A stretch of 64,000 bases of DNA from JADCGM01 sp943370355 (GTDB taxonomy: Bacteria > Pseudomonadota > Alphaproteobacteria > Sphingomonadales > Sphingomonadaceae): NCBI GenBank assembly GCA_943370355.1, contig CALRQP020000020.1:1-64000 (forward strand), written 5' to 3'. The notes under the pieces were generated by a model. The model did no database searches. It saw nothing but the letters and a program-made list of their open reading frames with translations, and was not told the DNA's origin. The first letter of the stretch is position 1, and each line of letters starts with the position of its first letter. Made by a program: the position numbers and the translations under genes. Shown one piece after another: positions 62,177 through 64,000 of the stretch.

Positions 62177-62806
62177 TCAGCCGACGCCGAATTCGCCGGC
62201 CTTCGCGGCAAGTTCGGCGCGGCTACCGATGCCGAGTTTGTCGTAGATGCTGTGCAGGTGCATCTTGACGGTGCCTTCAGTCAGCCCGAGTTCGTCGGCG
62301 ATCGGCTTGTTGCGCAGGCCGCGCGCCGCAAGTCGCGCCACATCGCCCTCGCGCGGCGTCAGCAGCTTGCGCACCTCACCAGCGGCGTCACGGCGGGTCA
62401 TGTCGCCGATCACGCGCTTCAACGCGTCATTGTCGATCCATTGCTGGCCAGCGGCCACGGCCTCGACGCATTGCACGATGCGTTCGGCCGCCGTTTCCTT
62501 CAGGACAAGTCCATCCGCCTCCATGTCGATCGCCTCGACAACCTTGCTGTTGTCGAGCGTCGCGGTGAGCAGGACGACGCGCGTCTTGCCTGGAGCGGCG
62601 CGGATCGATCGCAACAGATCAAGACCCGTCCGCTTCGGCATCTGGATGTCGAGAACCGCCACATCGGGTTTCAGCGTCCGGATCGCCTCCCACGCCGCAT
62701 CGCCATCGACGCAGCGCGCGGCGATCCCGAACCCGGCGGACTCGAGCAATGTCGCCAATCCGTCGAGGACGATCGGATGATCGTCGGCGATAACCAGTTG
62801 CTTCAT
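62177..62806 (-). CDS. NarL/FixJ-type response regulator
   Basis: This 209-residue regulator has a receiver with acidic pair in IADDHP and phospho-acceptor D53 (VAVLDIQMPKRTG). A LuxR-type helix-turn-helix ends it (LTPREGDVARLAARGLRNKPIADELGLTEGTVKMHLHSIYDKLGI). Its start overlaps the kinase gene upstream by four bases, so it is the partner of that kinase. The target genes are unknown. Confidence 0.95.
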   Translation of the reverse strand: MKQLVIADDHPIVLDGLATLLESAGFGIAARCVDGDAAWEAIRTLKPDVAVLDIQMPKRTGLDLLRSIRAAPGKTRVVLLTATLDNSKVVEAIDMEADGLVLKETAAERIVQCVEAVAAGQQWIDNDALKRVIGDMTRRDAAGEVRKLLTPREGDVARLAARGLRNKPIADELGLTEGTVKMHLHSIYDKLGIGSRAELAAKAGEFGVG

Positions 62807-64000
62807 GCGGCGGCCTCTTCTTGGCGCGGTGGCAGTTGAATGATGAGGGTCAGGCCCTTCGATTTGGAGTCAGCAATCATCGTCCCTCCCAGACTCTTGA
62901 CGCGCGCACGCAGCGAACGCGGGCCGACCCCGCTCCAGCTCGACGACGTGATTTCGGCCCGGCCATGGACCGGCAGACCCCGCCCGTTGTCGCGTACTTC
63001 AAGGCGGATGCTGTTTTGGTCATTGCGGCCGAGAATGTCGATGCGCGATGCACCGCCATGCCGGACGGCGTTGGCCACACCCTCACGCACCATTTGACGC
63101 AGATCTGCGGCATGGCCGCCGGGGTCGAAGCCGTCATCGAGGTCGGCGATCACTTCGACATCCCAATGATAGGCGAGCAGCCGGGCGAGCCGGCGCAGAT
63201 CAGTAGCAGGATCAGTCTCTTGCGGGGTTGGAGTCGCCATTTCCTGCACGAAGCCGCGCAGGTCGCGCTGCTCGGTCAGCAGGCTTGCCTGCAATTTCTC
63301 GATGCGCGCTGGGATCGCTGACGGGTCGCGATCAGCGTCGCGTTCAACAATGCGCAGTTGCAGCGCCAACCCTGCGAGAAACTGAAGAATGCCATCGTGC
63401 AGATCGCGCGCCAGCCGCACGCGTTCCTGGCCGGCCGCCGCCTCGCGCCACGCCCGTTCGGACGCCCATTTGTCGATGGCCATCGCGATCTGCCCGGCAA
63501 CCGCGCGGGCCAGATAGAGGTCCTCGTCGCGCGTTGCGCCTTCGATGATCAGCCAACCGTGCAAGGTTTCGCAGCGGAACGGCGCGGCAATCCCCGACGC
63601 GAGGTTCCACTGCTCCCGCACTGCATCGCTGAGCGGCCGGCCGCTGGCGTGGCTGAAGCCGCCACGGCCGTTGTAGAGCCGGGCCGGCTCCCCATCGGTT
63701 CCGAACAGGAAGACATTGTCGCCGATTTCGGCATCGACCAACGGGCGCAGCCCATCCGGCACCCGGGCATGTTCGACCGTGCCATCCTGCCACAATGCAG
63801 CGAGCGCGCCCGGCTCCTCGAAGGTTTCCCAGACCATCAGGACGCGCTTCGCCTTGAAGAAGGCGGCTGCATGCGACAGGCACGCCTCGACCGGCAGTTC
63901 GTCACTCGGCGCATTGCTGTCGAGTGGTTTGGACAGCTGCAACAATTCCTCCCAGACGCGCTCGCGCTGCGCGCCGAAGAAAATCAGCAGGCCGCTCAAC
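62803..64000 (-). CDS. Histidine kinase of NarX/DesK type (5' end outside window)
   Basis: The frame stays open to the window edge and the first visible codons are not a convincing start, so the gene continues outside. About 398 residues remain. First is a sensor region with a GAF-like look (residues to about 180). Then comes the HisKA_3 dimerisation helix with phosphorylated His in RVRLARDLHDGILQFLAGLALQL, and an HATPase domain (MVREGVANAVRHGGASRI, LEVRDNGRGLP). It forms a two-component pair with the overlapping NarL-type regulator. Confidence 0.93.
   Translation of the reverse strand, partial: LSGLLIFFGAQRERVWEELLQLSKPLDSNAPSDELPVEACLSHAAAFFKAKRVLMVWETFEEPGALAALWQDGTVEHARVPDGLRPLVDAEIGDNVFLFGTDGEPARLYNGRGGFSHASGRPLSDAVREQWNLASGIAAPFRCETLHGWLIIEGATRDEDLYLARAVAGQIAMAIDKWASERAWREAAAGQERVRLARDLHDGILQFLAGLALQLRIVERDADRDPSAIPARIEKLQASLLTEQRDLRGFVQEMATPTPQETDPATDLRRLARLLAYHWDVEVIADLDDGFDPGGHAADLRQMVREGVANAVRHGGASRIDILGRNDQNSIRLEVRDNGRGLPVHGRAEITSSSWSGVGPRSLRARVKSLGGTMIADSKSKGLTLIIQLPPRQEEAAA

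Overview
The window is high-GC alphaproteobacterial chromosome, most likely from a member of the Sphingomonadales. This is inferred from gene content, not from a database search: FlaF, FliX, FlbD and a FlaEY-like protein in the flagellar region, a ChpT phosphotransferase, a CC_3452-type secreted protein, COQ9, a DUF3297 protein, an AIM24 protein and a PEP-CTERM protein. No phage, insertion sequence, plasmid gene or CRISPR array was seen. The only repeat element is a REPIN-like pair near 58.0 kb. No stretch longer than 300 bases lacks a gene; the longest gap is about 275 bases, upstream of the TonB-dependent receptor at 55.2-55.4 kb.

Region 1 (1-7.0 kb) is one plus-strand chemotaxis operon in tightly overlapping order: MCP (5' end outside the window), STAS protein (CheS-like), cheY, cheA, cheW, cheR, cheB, a second cheY, cheD and a small protein with a CheZ-like DxxxQ motif (CheT-like). 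This is the layout known from the rhizobial che operon. It ends at a hairpin terminator.

Region 2 (7.1-26.7 kb) is a flagellar cluster: flaF (minus), motA-motB-fliL (plus), fliN-fliO-fliP (minus), flgC-fliE-fliQ-fliR-flhB (plus), fliX (minus), flgI-flgJ-flgN-like (plus), flaEY-flgB (minus), fliG-fliH (plus) and fliF-fliN-flbD-flhA (plus). Three regulatory gaps (fliN/flgC, flaEY/fliG, upstream of fliF) share a GGCAA-N4-TGCC-type palindrome that resembles FlbD-binding (ftr) sites. Each also has a TTAA-N7-TTAA-like box that resembles a CtrA site. The cluster itself encodes FlbD and its partner FliX, and a ChpT gene for the CtrA phosphorelay lies at 33.4 kb. FliM, FliI, the hook genes and flagellin are not in the window.

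Region 3 (26.8-44.8 kb) is mixed. It holds an unrecognised membrane-anchored HExxH protein, a cyclic-nucleotide-binding/thioredoxin-reductase-like protein, guaA, the PEP-CTERM protein, chpT, a cold-shock protein, a potassium-channel protein, AIM24, tgt, a MATE exporter, an FKBP-type isomerase, rpsU, an HxlR regulator with a large candidate operator, coq9, an acyltransferase, two tRNA-Val genes, a cation diffusion facilitator, a DUF4142 protein and HU.

Region 4 (44.9-64 kb) carries proteostasis genes (lon, clpX, clpP), a ZntB-like transporter and alkylation repair (Ada-AlkA fusion plus ogt). It also has a TonB-dependent receptor, an EF-hand protein, a MarR-GNAT fusion, queA (the partner of tgt in queuosine synthesis), a cyclophilin, coaD, ispA-xseB, an acyl-CoA ligase and a NarL-type two-component pair whose kinase runs off the window end.
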